Source: Nepenthes gracilis
Lineage: Eukaryota; Streptophyta; Magnoliopsida; Caryophyllales; Nepenthaceae
Length of the DNA: 64,000 nt
Assembly: GCA_033239525.1 (NCBI GenBank)
Contig: BSYO01000024.1
Span: forward strand, 6,967,991-7,031,990
Reading direction: 5' to 3'
Part shown: positions 1 to 11,866 of the stretch, piece by piece
How the letters are laid out: each line of letters starts with the position of its first letter
Position numbering within the stretch: position 1 is the first letter of the stretch
Position numbers and translations under genes: made by a program
Notes under the pieces: model-generated
Databases searched by the model: none
Told to the model about the DNA's origin: nothing
Seen by the model: the letters and a program-made list of their open reading frames with translations, nothing else

Positions 1-362
1 CAATTATATCCAATTTCTTTTTTCTTTTTTTTTTGGAACTGGGCAATCACCCAATCAATTGTAATCTGAATGTTATTAGACTAATTCATATAAATATTTT
101 AATCATGCCGTATAAAGTATGCAGATTAAATTATCTAATTTTAATCAAGTCTAATTTTAAAATATATAGATGCCTGTAAACTTCATCAGTTAGATTATTG
201 TTAAGGGTTTATTTCGCTTCACATGAAAGGTGGGGGCTCAATAATGGAGAGGTAGTAAGATTCAAGAACAATAAAATATGGGCTCTAAAAAAATCAGAAA
301 GTGCTATTCACAGTTGGTTTTCTTAAGACTCATTTAAAAGACTCGATTCTACCTTTAGGCTA
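1..362. other. AT-rich flank, no gene seen
   Basis: AT-rich sequence with T-runs and no open frame longer than chance. It is the left flank of the solo LTR that follows. I see no RNA gene or promoter I can support. Confidence 0.6.
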
Positions 363-367
363 TAATC

Positions 368-1337
368 TGTTGCGTCTTGGTTCCGCGGATCTTTCTGGAC
401 CAGGCTCGTTGATCAGGGGTGTTGGATACAAGTGGTCTAACCTGGCCGAGAGATGCAGAGGCGCGTCTAGTCCGATCCGTGGTTACCAAGCAACACAAAT
501 GAATGAGGTGTTGAACACGAGATGAAGATTGAGACCGAATGTTTTACGTGGAAAACTTCCTCTTGAATGGGGAGGAAAAACCACGAGGCTCAAGGCCTGA
601 AAAGAGTTTCACTATATGGGTTGGAGATTTTACAAAGTACAGTTGTGAGGGTTAATCCCTTCCCTGTCTCACGTTTCGTGTTTCTCTCCTAAGGAAGCTA
701 TGCTCACTGGGAGTTGATTTTGGAGAGAGAGAGTGCCCGGCCGTACTCTGGGGCTCAGAGTTGTAGAGTCAGGAAAAACTCTCTCTTTGGAAAGGGGCAT
801 TGCTGAGTATTTATAGTGGAAGCCGGGTCGTTAGGGAGTAGACACGTGGCGTCCATCCGGCGGTCGAGGAGCTGGGCCACCGACTCCCTTTAATGCTGCT
901 GACGTGTGGGTAGTGGCATGCAGGCCCGGCCGCAAAGATTCGAGCGTGTTAGGTGTATGAGGAACCTGGATATTAGCCCTGATTTGACTAGGCGTGCCCT
1001 GTTGAAACGGCGACTGGCAATAGTTGCGGGCTTTCTTGGAAACCGACGAAGTAGGCTACCTGGCACTCCCGGTCATGGACGGGCGGTTCTCGTCTGGTTG
1101 TGATGCTCCTTGTGAGCTTGCGGGCTCGTGGGATGAAGCAGCTCTTGGGGGCCTTCTGGGAAAAAGTCCGGGCGTCTCTCCTTGGCCGCTCGGGCAGTTC
1201 TGAGACTTCGTGAAGCTTCTTGGGCTCTCGGCCCTTGGGCTTCTTACTTGGACCATCTGACCTCCTCCACTTGTGAAAGTGTCTCTGAGCCTCCTATTTG
1301 GGCCGTGCTTTATGGGCCGTTATATTGTGGCCCAACA
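368..1337 (-). mobile_element. Solo LTR, TAT/Retand-like family
   Basis: A 970-bp sequence that reads TGTTGCG at the left and CCCAACA at the right, flanked by a perfect 5-bp duplication TAATC (363-367 and 1338-1342). It matches the LTR at 60086-61100 along its length, for example in the ACGTGG...CCACGAGG block (547-589), the TATTTATAG block and the GGCCCAACA end. By analogy with the complete element at 49168-59284 it is transcribed on the minus strand. No internal retroviral sequence adjoins it, so it is a solo LTR left by recombination between the two LTRs of one element. Short open frames inside it are not genes. Confidence 0.85.
808..816 (-). promoter_or_regulatory. TATA box of solo LTR
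   Basis: Minus-strand CTATAAATA, at the position equivalent to the LTR TATA boxes at 49579-49587 and 58843-58851. It marks the U3/R region and supports the minus orientation. Confidence 0.5.
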
Positions 1338-1342
1338 TAATC

Positions 1343-2558
1343 AATCTTATTTGCAGCTCATATATATATAAATATAGATGCAATTGTTGATCTTTTAATA
1401 GAAGATATAATGGATTTGTAGAGTCTTAAATTACATGACTTATTTTTTTAAAAAAATTCTTATTATTTATAAAATCTCTTTGGTATCTAATATTGTATAT
1501 AGTTTTATTTTGCTAGAACAAAAGATTATTCTATTAAAACTTATAGTCTTCGTTATAAATGATCATTTTGTTTTTAAATGACCAACCATAATAGAAAATT
1601 CCAAATAAAGAGCTTCACAATGCCCCATGTAATGGGTCAATGATATTTGGGCCAGAATCACAATTACTTGAGCCTAGTCAAACTGGGCTGGACCAAAGCC
1701 CAGTTTACCAATTGGATGCACCTCTTTTCGATACCTGCATCCGTGTTAAACTCGGTCCATCCCATTGGGGGAGGGGGGATTAGCTGCCACTTGAGACCAT
1801 TCTGTAGTGAAATTTGAGGACGGATAAATGTCCTCCGAAGATCATTGTTATTTAACAGAGTTATTAGGAATTTCATTCTAACTGTTACAATCTCGTGAAA
1901 ATCCTTTATTGATTTTGCTTTACTCATAAAACGAGTATCTTTCTTTCCATTTATGATTGACAATTAAATAAAAATATTTGATGAGAAACTTATTTTCATT
2001 CCATGAATTTTCTATTAGCAATTAAACAAAGGAAAGAATGTGCTACCCAATGCCCCATGCAATGTGGTTTTTAGAAGTCAGCATTTTACCTTTTTCAAAT
2101 TAAAAATTGCCTTATCGGTTGTTCGGGTGTTAATTAACGATGAATATCCCTGTAAAATGATGTAAGTGCATCGACAATGTTTATTTGTATACTGATCCTA
2201 AATCATATGAGAATATTTTAATTTGACGGTTCAATTAAAGATAGGACAATAATTTTTGTGAAATACCCGTTCGATCAACAAAATTAATATGGGCTCACCA
2301 ATCATAGTTGGAAGGCGCTTCTAAGTAGTCTCCATTGCCGGTGGCTAAATAATGATCGGAATTGAGCAATTATGTAGACTGTGATTAACTAAAAAAGGGA
2401 GTAGTTTCTTTAACCATGTGGCTAGACTAACTCTCCTTAGGACGGTTACTCTATTTGAAGAGATTGAAACTCTTATTTATCTTGTCGTTTCTACCCATTC
2501 TTTCGATATTGACAATATCGTTTGTACAATTTAAAATTTTGATTGCAAAAGGTGTGAA
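1343..2558. other. AT-rich spacer between two solo LTRs
   Basis: Mostly AT-rich non-coding DNA containing a possible LINE RNase H fragment, listed separately. Short frames near 2451-2563 run into the neighbouring LTR and have no recognisable domain. No RNA gene seen. Confidence 0.5.
1664..1963 (-). pseudogene. Possible RNase H fragment of a plant LINE
   Basis: A 99-residue minus-strand frame contains a Pro-Pro-Pro-Pro-x-Gly-Trp-x-x-x-Asn-Thr-Asp stretch. This resembles the conserved start of the RNase H (RVT_3-type) domain found at the C-terminus of many plant non-LTR retrotransposons and related cellular proteins, where PPPxGWxKxNTDGA is typical. The first catalytic Asp would be the D of NTD. 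The expected continuation with further acidic residues is absent, so at best this is a small relic. No reverse transcriptase domain, poly(A) tail or TSD was found around it. The call rests on one short motif and could be chance. Confidence 0.25.
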
Positions 2559-2563
2559 GAATG

Positions 2564-4070
2564 TGTTGGGGACGGAAGACCCGGATCCACCAGATCCGGC
2601 AGCAGCGGAAAAACCCGAACCCCCCGTCATCGACAGCCACCATTTAGTAGAAACAAAGAACGAGGGATGCACAGCATTTTTTACGTGGAAACCCCTTCCC
2701 AAACCGAAGAGGAAAAACCATGGGACATATAGTCCACCAATAAATCCACTATGTAAAATGGGTTACAAACCCCCGAGATAAGTATCCGCTACACACCCGA
2801 AAATAACAAAGAAAAACCTCACCGGAGTAAATAGGAAACACTCTCCACTCTTTTTACTGTTTTTCTTTCTTCCCTCTCTCACTGGTAGTGCACTCATTTC
2901 TACATTTTACAAGTGTTGGTGAAATAGCAGCCCACCGTTTCACCCCCACACAAGGCGGCCGGCGCACAGCGCCCCTGGCTACACAAGCCCTGGCGAATGC
3001 TCACCCATGGTGCTCTCAAAGCCTTCACCGGACTTGACCACCACACTTGGTGGTTTTCACACACATTCTCTGGAAGCTCCTGGTGCCCATATAAAGACGT
3101 CTTGGCTCCACCTAATCCCATCTGCCCAGCTGGTCTTCTGTCAGATAATAGGTGCCACGTCATCACCAGGTTCCCGAGCTTCCTGCAGCCTTCGGCTAAT
3201 AAAAAAGTTGTGTGTGGACAAACGCCCGTCTCTACTAAATTATGCAACCCGCCCACTAACTCGCAATCGTGTAGACGCGTGCTCTGCAGCCCCAACCGCC
3301 CAATTGCCGACTAATCTCGGAAAGACATCTCGTCCCTCTGCCGGTACCGCCATCTTCCCACATCTTCAAGGTTGCTGCTTCGGCCCGGTCAACTTTACGT
3401 TGACCGCTTCTCGCTGCCCGTCCACCTTCCAAAGAAGATTCTGGCCGCCATCCGGCCAACCTCCGTTGACTGTTTTTCTTCACGCCGCTAGCCGCATCGG
3501 TGCTGCTCCCGCTGCCCGCCAACAACTTTGCCCACCAACTCGCAACCTCGCCACGCAGACAGACGGCGCATGCGCAGCAGCGGGCACACCGGGCTTCCGC
3601 TGCCCAAAGAACTTGTTCCCCACTGCCCACGACGTCCTCGGGATCGTTCATCGCAGTCAAGTCCCTTGGCCGTCTGTGCCCATTGGCTATCATAAGAGTC
3701 TTCCGGCGTTCCTTGGCTGATTCCATACCAGTAATACCAACTGGTAAATTCTTCCTTCCCATTTGGTCAACATGTTGACCGATAATCCAAAGGCGCTCCA
3801 GTATTTTCTACTCCGAAAATACTATCAGGAAATCATTTCTCAATTTCCTTTCGGCGCTTTTAATGGCCAACCTTCCATTGACGGATCCGGCCAACCTCCC
3901 GTTGACCGCCCCTTGACCAACGCGTTGACCGGATTTGGTGATTGTCCACGGTCAAACTCCATTGACCGTTTTTGCCTTTCAGCCGGTTAACATACGTTAA
4001 CCAACTAATGCACCCCGATGACAAACTAGTTTGTTGAAATCACCCACAAGGGGTGACCAATTTTCCAACA
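2564..4070 (-). mobile_element. Solo LTR (1.5 kb) with perfect TSD
   Basis: Starts TGTTGGGG and ends TTCCAACA, with perfect 5-bp duplications GAATG on both sides (2559-2563 and 4071-4075). The inner block at 2679-2723 (ACGTGGAAACCCC ... GGAAAAACCATGG) is the stem motif also found in the three TAT-like LTRs of this window, in the same orientation, so minus-strand transcription is likely. A TATA-like TTTATATGG lies on the minus strand at 3087-3095. The middle is GC-rich with many short GTTGAC/CCAACCTCC repeats. The 237-codon plus-strand frame inside it (3007-3720) has no recognisable domain and I treat it as chance. No gag or pol adjoins, so this is a solo LTR of an unassigned family. Confidence 0.85.
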
Positions 4071-4075
4071 GAATG

Positions 4076-5834
4076 GTGTTGATTTTTTCAGTAATTTTAT
4101 GTACTTATAGATCTTTGTTTTTATCATATGGTCAGTGATCATCTTTTGTATTTTGGTGGTGTCTTTTATTTTTAGGCTTTAGGTGTGTCTTGGTTTTCAA
4201 TCTTGTTCTTTTATTGTGTTTGAAATTTTTGTTCATTCTTTTCTACTAATATATGGATAATTAATTATTTTAATGTTTAAAAATAGAAAATTGTAAGACA
4301 TGACGACGGCAGTTATTAATTATTTTCTTTCAAAAAAATCATTTTTTTATTTTTTTCACTCACTTCTATTTTTTATTTCGTCAATAAAATTAGCGTAAGA
4401 TTACAGACGCGTTTGAACCATTAAACGATGAACAAGCAACGCAGTAATTGAATTATCTTGAAACACGTGATGTCAAAACTACATCAGATTCTAACATAGT
4501 TAATGTAAAATAATACGATTCAATTATGTTTACAATGTCATATTATTTTCTTCTTACACGATATAGGTGAATAATTTTAATTAGTGGATAGGCTGCTGAG
4601 TAAGCATTATTAAGCGAGGATGTCAGGTCAACCCTTCTGTTGTTTATTAATTAAAATTAAATAGCTATATAGTTGCTGCGATTTAAAGCGTAAGATGTTG
4701 AGCAAAGCTGTATAATTAGTGACAAATTAAACGCTAAAAGATGGTCTATACTTTACTCTAAACACACGTCATTTGCAATAAATGAATTAGCCTGTGGCTA
4801 ACCCATAGAAACTGGGCACCCTTGTTCGCTGGACAGAGAAGGGGGGGAATTCTCATTTACCAACACCATCTGACGGTTATGATTACTTTGTTTTTCCGCC
4901 TTTGGCGAAAAGGTTTTTCCGGATTCGGCGGATAGATTCGGCCAATCTCATTTGCCCGCACGCATAACCCTTTGTGGTGATAAAAAAAGGACGGAGGGGT
5001 TTCATATGTATGAGGGGAGAACTCAGTCCTTCTCCTCCTTTTTTTTTTTAATAATTTCAAATGTTTACTTAATAATGAAAGACGGAATGAAGAAAATAAT
5101 TTAAAAACTTTTGGAAATCTGTTGCTATATTTATTTTAGGATGTCTAATTTATGATAATCTATTTATAAATGGATGATTGAAATTAAAAGAAATCATAAA
5201 TTTGATAACGATGGGCTTGTCGTTGCCAGTAACATCCATGGTTATGCTATGCATGCATGCTATTAGTTATTTTGATTTAATTTTTCAGAATGTACATTGA
5301 ATTGGTAGTTGAGAAATTTATGAGTGAATTTTAGGTTAGATTTGTTTATTTGCAAAAGCATTATAAACAATGCCATCTTCATGTGATGAAATAACTATTC
5401 ACATAAAAATTACTACTTTTACCCTAAAATCCCCCATCAAAAATTTAAAAAATATTTTGATGCATGTTTAAAATCTCAATTATAATTCAAATAAACTTGA
5501 GTAGAATTATCAAACCTTCTATTCTGATCCTATATATTATAATAATGACAAGAGTTCAAAGAAATCTAGACTCATATTTTGATATATTATCTAATATTTA
5601 AGTCAATAAACTTTTTTTAAAAATCTAGAATGTGTGAGAGAATTTTAAGAGTGAAAGAGATAGAGATGGAAGATTTGATTTCGTATTTTGTGAACGAACA
5701 AGTATTAGAGGACTTAACTTTGTTTTTACTTTTCGGAATCTGTCCTTTTTTTTTTTTAAGTAAAAGTGGTTTATATTTATAGTTTTATCATCAGGTTATA
5801 AAAGTTTTCTTAAGAGGAATGATCGGCCATGATT
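4076..5834. other. AT-rich spacer, no gene seen
   Basis: About 1.75 kb of AT-rich DNA with homopolymer runs between the solo LTR and the chromovirus. I found no recognisable protein motif, RNA gene or terminal repeats. The 67-codon minus frame around 4857-5060 is featureless. Confidence 0.5.
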
Positions 5835-5839
5835 TGAAT

Positions 5840-6070
5840 TGTAATATTTCGGATCCCTATTTAGATTATTTTAATATTTATTATAATTTTTGGTATTTCA
5901 AATATGGTAAAAATTAATTAAAATATTATAAAATTTTGAGAAATGATCGAAATTTCAGAGTGACGTCTAAGGTATGCTCGTACCGTTGTCTGAATACCGA
6001 TTTAGATTTAAAAATAAAAGAATAAAAGTAAAATAGAAAATATAAATATAAATATAAAATAATAATAATA

Positions 6071-6106
<36 letters not shown>

Positions 6107-8110
6107 GAGAATTGAAGAAAAGGGGATTTGGCAGAGAGAAAAGAGAAGTGAGAGAGTGTAAGAGGGGGATTAGGGTTTCGGTGCGGAGAAGAAGGGAGAG
6201 AAAGGAAGAGGCGGAGGCGACGGCGGCGCAAGTGAACGGCAGCGACGGTAGCTCGCGGGTGAGGATGCAGGTGGCGACAACACGTGCGGTGGAAGGTCAC
6301 ACAAAGAGAGAAGCCACGTGAGGAGAGAGAGAGGTAGTAGAGCAGCGATGGTGGTGCCAGCGAGGCAACACCAGGAAGGCCGGCGACGGCCATGCAGGTG
6401 GCAGCAGTAGTAGCAGTAGTGCGCGGGAGGCTGCGTGCAGAAGAGAGGGGTCGTGTGCAGGGGGCGCGCATGAGACAGGAGAGAGAAAGGTCCGATTCAG
6501 ATGTTTCGAGATATCTTTCTTTAAATCTATAGAGTATAAAATCGAGACAAGTATCTTCTAGCCCTATTCATGGTCTGATTTAATTTATGAAGTGTTTTGA
6601 CTACTGTTAGAGATTTTTCTAACATACATGTATTTTTATATACACCAAATTTATTAATTATGTACATGCATATATGTTTTACTAGTTGGACGATAATTTT
6701 ACATGGGTATTTATGATTTGGAGCATTTTTGAACACCCAAATGGTATATATGTACATTTATGAATTCGTATGTTGTGGAATCATGAATTAGGCTGTCTAT
6801 TGGTCCACATGCATGCTGCTGGGGGTGCGGTCGTTACAGTACCATGGCGGTCCGAGACCCAATGGGTCGTATGTGATATGTCGTCTCACTTCTGCCGACA
6901 AGAAAATTGGGACGTTTAGTAGCTAACCTACCTCACTGTATATTTAAATGAGAACCATAATAAGGAATTGATTGAATAATATATTCGACGTCCTACTATA
7001 TAATTAAAACATAATATTTCACCCAAACCAGTAAGTGGTAAAATATAGTAAGCAATTTTTTAATCTATAGGAGACGATATACATGGATGGCCTTGAGTTA
7101 CTAGTCTAAACCGTAACCGAGCCTTGAGGTGCTGGCTTAAATCGCAGCCGATATAGTCATGGTTACCGGATGAGGATAACCCTTCCTCAAGTTGGTATTA
7201 TTGATCTTTGATTCTTTGATTTCGTTCATGCTTTGTATTTCTTCATATATTTGGATGGATTGTGATTTGAGATACATAATTTGGCCCACGAATGAGCGAT
7301 AGGAATGTCTCGTACGTACTGATGTGTTAAGTCTCGAAACATATTTTATATTTATATATTTTGATTCCGATATTTCCTTTGATTTCAACAATGATATATG
7401 AGATTTAGATTCGAACGATGGTATTGTCCTACACGGATATTGTGACTGTTGCGATTATAGAATATGATCTCAGATCATATGATATGATGTCGTCTATGAG
7501 ATTTGACCGGATCGTATTTATTATGATTATATCCTGAAGGGACTGTTTGATACTGACAATAATTTAGTATGAGACATTTTTTCAATTTTCAGGGAATTTT
7601 GGATATTGTGTTTTGTTTTTACACTGTTGTGATTGTTATCCCTTTCCTCTAATTTTTATGCACTGTTTACATATATACGATACTTGTTGAGCTCTAAACT
7701 CACGTTTTCATATTTTATTCCTTTAAACTAGTGGCACGAATGTGCTTGCAGGAGTTCGGATGTGATTTGTCGCAATATATCTCTATCGATGAGTAGAGAT
7801 GTTATGTTGGGTATATTTTTGATCTTGAGAATGTATTATGGTTATTATTTATGGCCAGATGAGGCCTTCTCTTATATATGAAAATTATCAGAGTTTTATA
7901 TTTGGATACATCCCTTGTGATATTTGGATAGAAGGTCAAGTATTATGTTTGTCCGAATTTATATTCGATGAGGTCTTATGCAAGTTTTATTATGTTGGAT
8001 CCTGCATGTATTCAGATTGTCACACCCGGGTTGAGTTTTTATGGTTGATAGAATATCTTATTTTAGATTTTATTTTTGACTTGTGTATATTGTGTTCTTA
8101 GGTAGTAATA
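5840..8110 (+). repeat. 5' LTR of chromovirus
   Basis: 2271 bp. It aligns with 11867-14181 from the first bases through to GGTAGTAATA. It contains an (AAT)n tract, a purine-rich leader with GATTAGGGTTTC, a CATGCATGCTG block and a CCATGGCGG block, all repeated in the 3' LTR. Frames inside it, including 181 codons on the minus strand at 5926-6471, come from low-complexity sequence and are not genes. Confidence 0.85.
6060..6104. repeat. (AAT)n microsatellite in LTR
   Basis: A run of AAT triplets with one interruption, about 220 bp inside the 5' LTR. Equivalent tracts lie at the same distance from the start in the other LTRs of this family. Confidence 0.85.
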
Positions 8111-8126
8111 GGTGATATTAGAGAAA
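8111..8126 (+). other. Primer binding site (tRNA-Met type, degenerate)
   Basis: GGTGATATTAGAG immediately follows the 5' LTR. It is close to the TGGTATCAGAGC complement of initiator tRNA-Met used by many plant LTR elements, with a 2-bp insertion and one C-to-T change. Confidence 0.5.
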
Positions 8127-8389
8127 AGATCATAAGGAGAGGTATTTATCGGTTATCTTGGATAAAAAATTGATTGAATATTTGGCACGATACGTGCAGT
8201 CTATAATGAAGAATAGAAGTTTGGGTCATAAAGGTTTGAATCGAATCGAAAAGTCGATTAATTTGATATGATGAGTCGCGCGAGCGACATAATGGGTGAT
8301 TCGATCCAATAGCCGGTTGAGAGTTTGGTTGCTATGTGAAGGACGGTCTGTTAGGGGCAAGATAGAGCGCCATTCGAATGATTAAAAGT

Positions 8390-11300
8390 GAGCTAGTTTG
8401 GAAACATTTTGGGATGTTTGATCCAATTAAGGCTTAAATTGAGTTTCAGAAAGTGGAAGACGTATTTGAGCTTTTTGGTTATTCAGATGAAGTTTGGTAT
8501 ATTGCCCAATAGTTGGAGAGTGAGGCAAGCCAGTGGTGGACTTCTCAGTACTGCATTTCACTTCTTGGAATGTTTTATGGGGGTGATTTTTGGAAGAGTC
8601 ACTTTTCATTTGATATTCGGGATAGTAAGGAAAGTGAATTTAGTTGGTGAAGGCACGAGAATAAGTCTGTGACCTTTGAGATTGTATGTAAATATTATAT
8701 GCTTTTCTAGTTTCTAAAATGAGTTTTGAAGATATTTACCCATAATGGGTAAACCTTTAATCTGTTAAGATTATGTACTTCGGTGTCCGATTTAGGTGTA
8801 TAGATATGAATGGCTGGTTGATCTGATTTTTTTTGATGAGTCATACTTTGATGTGATATTAAAAGTGATTTGGTTGTCAAGTTGTCATATTAGTATAGAT
8901 GATTTCTGTAAGAATATTCTGATTTATAATTTGGGTTGTGAATTTTAAATGTGAGGAAGAGCTGATCGAGAGGCAATGAAATTGATATCATTGTACCAGT
9001 AAGTTAATTGATGAAGATGTGTGTCCAGTTTAGTTGGCATATGTGGCCACATCTGAAAGTCATTCTGTGGTCATTAAAAATTTTCTGATTGTATGAAAAT
9101 TTGAGGCTATTTCTTGGATGAGAGGATAAGCCTGGATTGTCTTCTGATCGGTAATTGAGGTTATTGTTGAGGTTGTGTCGGGAGTAGCATTGATTTCAAG
9201 AACTCTGCATATAATCGATGAGGCATTGACCGATTGCTTTGCCGTGGGGTATTTAATTCCTTTGGGATGAGCAAGATAAATCGATGAGGTTATCTATAAA
9301 TTATTAAAAATTTAATTTGTTTGGGACATGAAATATTTGATAAGCAAATGTTGGATATTGATAGATAATTTGTTTGATCAATGGTTAAAGCTCAATATTT
9401 TTTAAAATCAATATACATTCGTAGTATTGTCAATTAAGGATAATCAGAAGAATATGCTTGAGATAGCCTTCAAGATAAATGTACAGTCATTGTGAGCTGC
9501 AGTGGTATTTTTGGATTAGTAATTTCATTGGTATCTTTTATGAATATTATGAATCGGATCTTTTGGTTATATTTGGATCTATTTGTGATGGTTTCATTAA
9601 TGATATTTTGATTTGTTTAAGAAATTTATGTGGGGCATGAGGTCTGTCCGAGGATTGTGTCATAGTTGCGAAGGATAGTTTGTTGTTTATCCAATTGAGA
9701 AGATGTGAATTTGGTTGGAAGTAGTGTTATTTTAGACATATTGTTTCTTCGATGGCATGTTTGTAGATTTACAGAAGATTGAAGCGGTAGCTGGTTAGAA
9801 AAGGTTATCGTTTGTTGCAAAAGTACATAATTTTTTGGATCCGGTTGAATCTGTTAAGCGATTTGTTAAGAATTTCTCGAGAATTGTAACGTCCGTGGGC
9901 CATTTGGCTCAAAAGCAATCGGTGTTTATTGAAATTGTGAGAAGAGCTTTCAAAAAAATAAAGGGCTGATCATCGACAATGTCGATTTGGTCGATCCCTG
10001 ATGGATTAAGTTAATCTCTGGTATGTTGTGATACTTTCGAGGACTATTTGAGGTTGTGTTCTAATGTAGCGTATTCGGGTGATTGCCTATGGGTTGTGGC
10101 GGCTGAGTGTCTTTGATCAAGGTTACTCCATCCATTGTTTGGAGTTAACAATTGAGGTATTTGCTCTGAGAATTTAGAGGTGTTGTTACATGAAGAGGGA
10201 ATTGTGGTTTCATTGATCATAGGGGCTAGAAGAATTTTTTTTTCCCAAAAGGAGTTAATCATGTGGTAATGTAAGTGGCTGGATCGCTTAAGTGTTGTGA
10301 TGGTGAGTTTCGGTTTCAGCCAATAAGGAGAATATTATTGGCAATATTTTGGGTCGGAAGTCTTCAGATTTGATGTGTCATATGTTCATAAGAGAAAGCG
10401 GAAGCATGTGGTTTCATAGCTCTTGGTTGTAAAATTTGATTTGGATTTTTAGGTAGAGAATTTAATTTGAAACCGATTTGAGGACATTGATTATGTAAAG
10501 GTTTTGTTGAATCCCACGATTTTGGGAAAGTGGGGGTTTCGAAGGATCAGTCTGAAAATCTCACAGAGTAGAAGAAGATTTTTATCGATAAAGTAGTAGG
10601 TAGGTGGATCCATTCTCAGCCTATATGTATGATGTTCAGGATTAGAGTTGCATTAGGAGCTTGCGCTGTAATGTCTTCTATCTTTTTTTTTTTGAGCGGA
10701 GTAGTTGTAGAGTTATCGGTGAATAATTCCTACCAGAATTGGGCTCCAAACCAAGCTACTATTTGTGGAAGAATCTCTGGTGAAGATCAGAGATGAAGTT
10801 ATTTTGATTGAGCCATCATGAAATTAAGCATGATCAAGCAGAGCCTCGATTGGCAGATGAAAGCACGGGGAGTAATTGAGGTTGTCAGCAACTTTAGTAG
10901 AGTTAGAGTTGTCTAAGTTTATAAGGAACGTCGAAAATTCTCCACCTAGCAAAATGGTGAGTTGATCATGCATCTCGTGTCTAAAGGAAGAAACCAAGAA
11001 GAAGAAGCTTTCAAGATTTTATTTCTAGTATGCATTGGACAAAGAGAAATTTGGTGGCAATTTGGATGACGATGAATAAGGTGATGAAGTCAGATTATTG
11101 CTTGCTGATCCGAATATCATTCCCGAGTTTGACCATCAACACATTATCGAGATGAAGACATTGCAAGGTATTCTAGTTTTAAGGCCCTTGATTGCGATTG
11201 GAAGCAGATGATCGATTAGAGTTATGCAGTGGAAGGGTGTGAATTCACAGTAACATGTTACAAGATTTGATTTGAGGATTGAAGTAAGAGATAAGATTTG

Positions 11301-11580
11301 CAACCCGATTGGATGTGCATGAAGAGTGGTCAAATGTTTATAAAAGCATTATCATGAAGAAAAGAATTTTAAGTTTTGGAGGCAAATGATAGGTTGAGGT
11401 TGAGATTCGATAGGCCTTTTGAGGTTTTGTAGTGAATTGGAGAGGTGGCCAACAGATTGGCATTATCCTGAATTTGGCGGAATCATTATAATGTGTTTTA
11501 TATATGTATGTTGAGAGAAATATGGGTTGATTATTGGCATGTGATCGAATGTAAATTGTTACTAATTTCGATGAGCTATT
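8390..11580 (+). pseudogene. Degenerate gag-pol of chromovirus
   Basis: No long frame survives, but gypsy motifs appear in the expected order when frames are switched. A gag segment at 8400-8640 reads WKHFGMFDPIKA, then VEDVFELFGYSDE, then ESEASQWW. The RT active-site region at 9540-9620 has FINDIL in place of FIDDIL. The RT-to-RNase H connection at 9830-9960 reads VKRFVKNFSRIVTSVGHL. The integrase C-terminus at 11460-11570 contains SHNVFYICMLREIWVDYWHV. The family encodes a capsid, protease, reverse transcriptase/RNase H and integrase that copy and insert the element. This copy cannot make them. Frameshifts and stops are too numerous to list. Confidence 0.8.
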
Positions 11581-11849
11581 TTATACTAGGGTTTCGGCTC
11601 AAATTTTTGTGGCAGAAGGGATCAAGTATTGAGAAAATTTGTATATGATTCATCCCACGTGATTAAATTTGAGTCACTGAAAATTGGCTAGAATTGGTCA
11701 TATGTTGGGGTTTTGGTTCCAATATTAGGATAGAAATGTCAGGTGTTGAAGATCAGGTTTTGGAGGAATTATTTGATTGAGGTTTAATTTGGAAGAATTA
11801 TCTTTATCTGTTTAAGGATTGATATGCATAAATTTTGAGGATGAAATTT

Positions 11850-11866
11850 TTATAAGGAGGGGAGAG
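11850..11866 (+). other. Polypurine tract
   Basis: TATAAGGAGGGGAGAG directly before the 3' LTR, preceded by GAGGATGAAATTTT. It is the plus-strand primer site in the expected place. The mirror-image block lies at 28793-28820 in the minus-strand chromovirus. Confidence 0.75.

Noticed and set aside
3007..3720. A 237-codon open frame on the plus strand
   Set aside because: It lies wholly inside the solo LTR 2564-4070, has no recognisable domain, overlaps equally long frames on the other strand, and is explained by GC-rich LTR sequence.
5926..6471. A 181-codon minus-strand frame with poly-Ile and Phe/Tyr stretches
   Set aside because: It translates the AAT microsatellite and the GA-rich leader of an LTR; the homologous 3' LTR breaks it into pieces.
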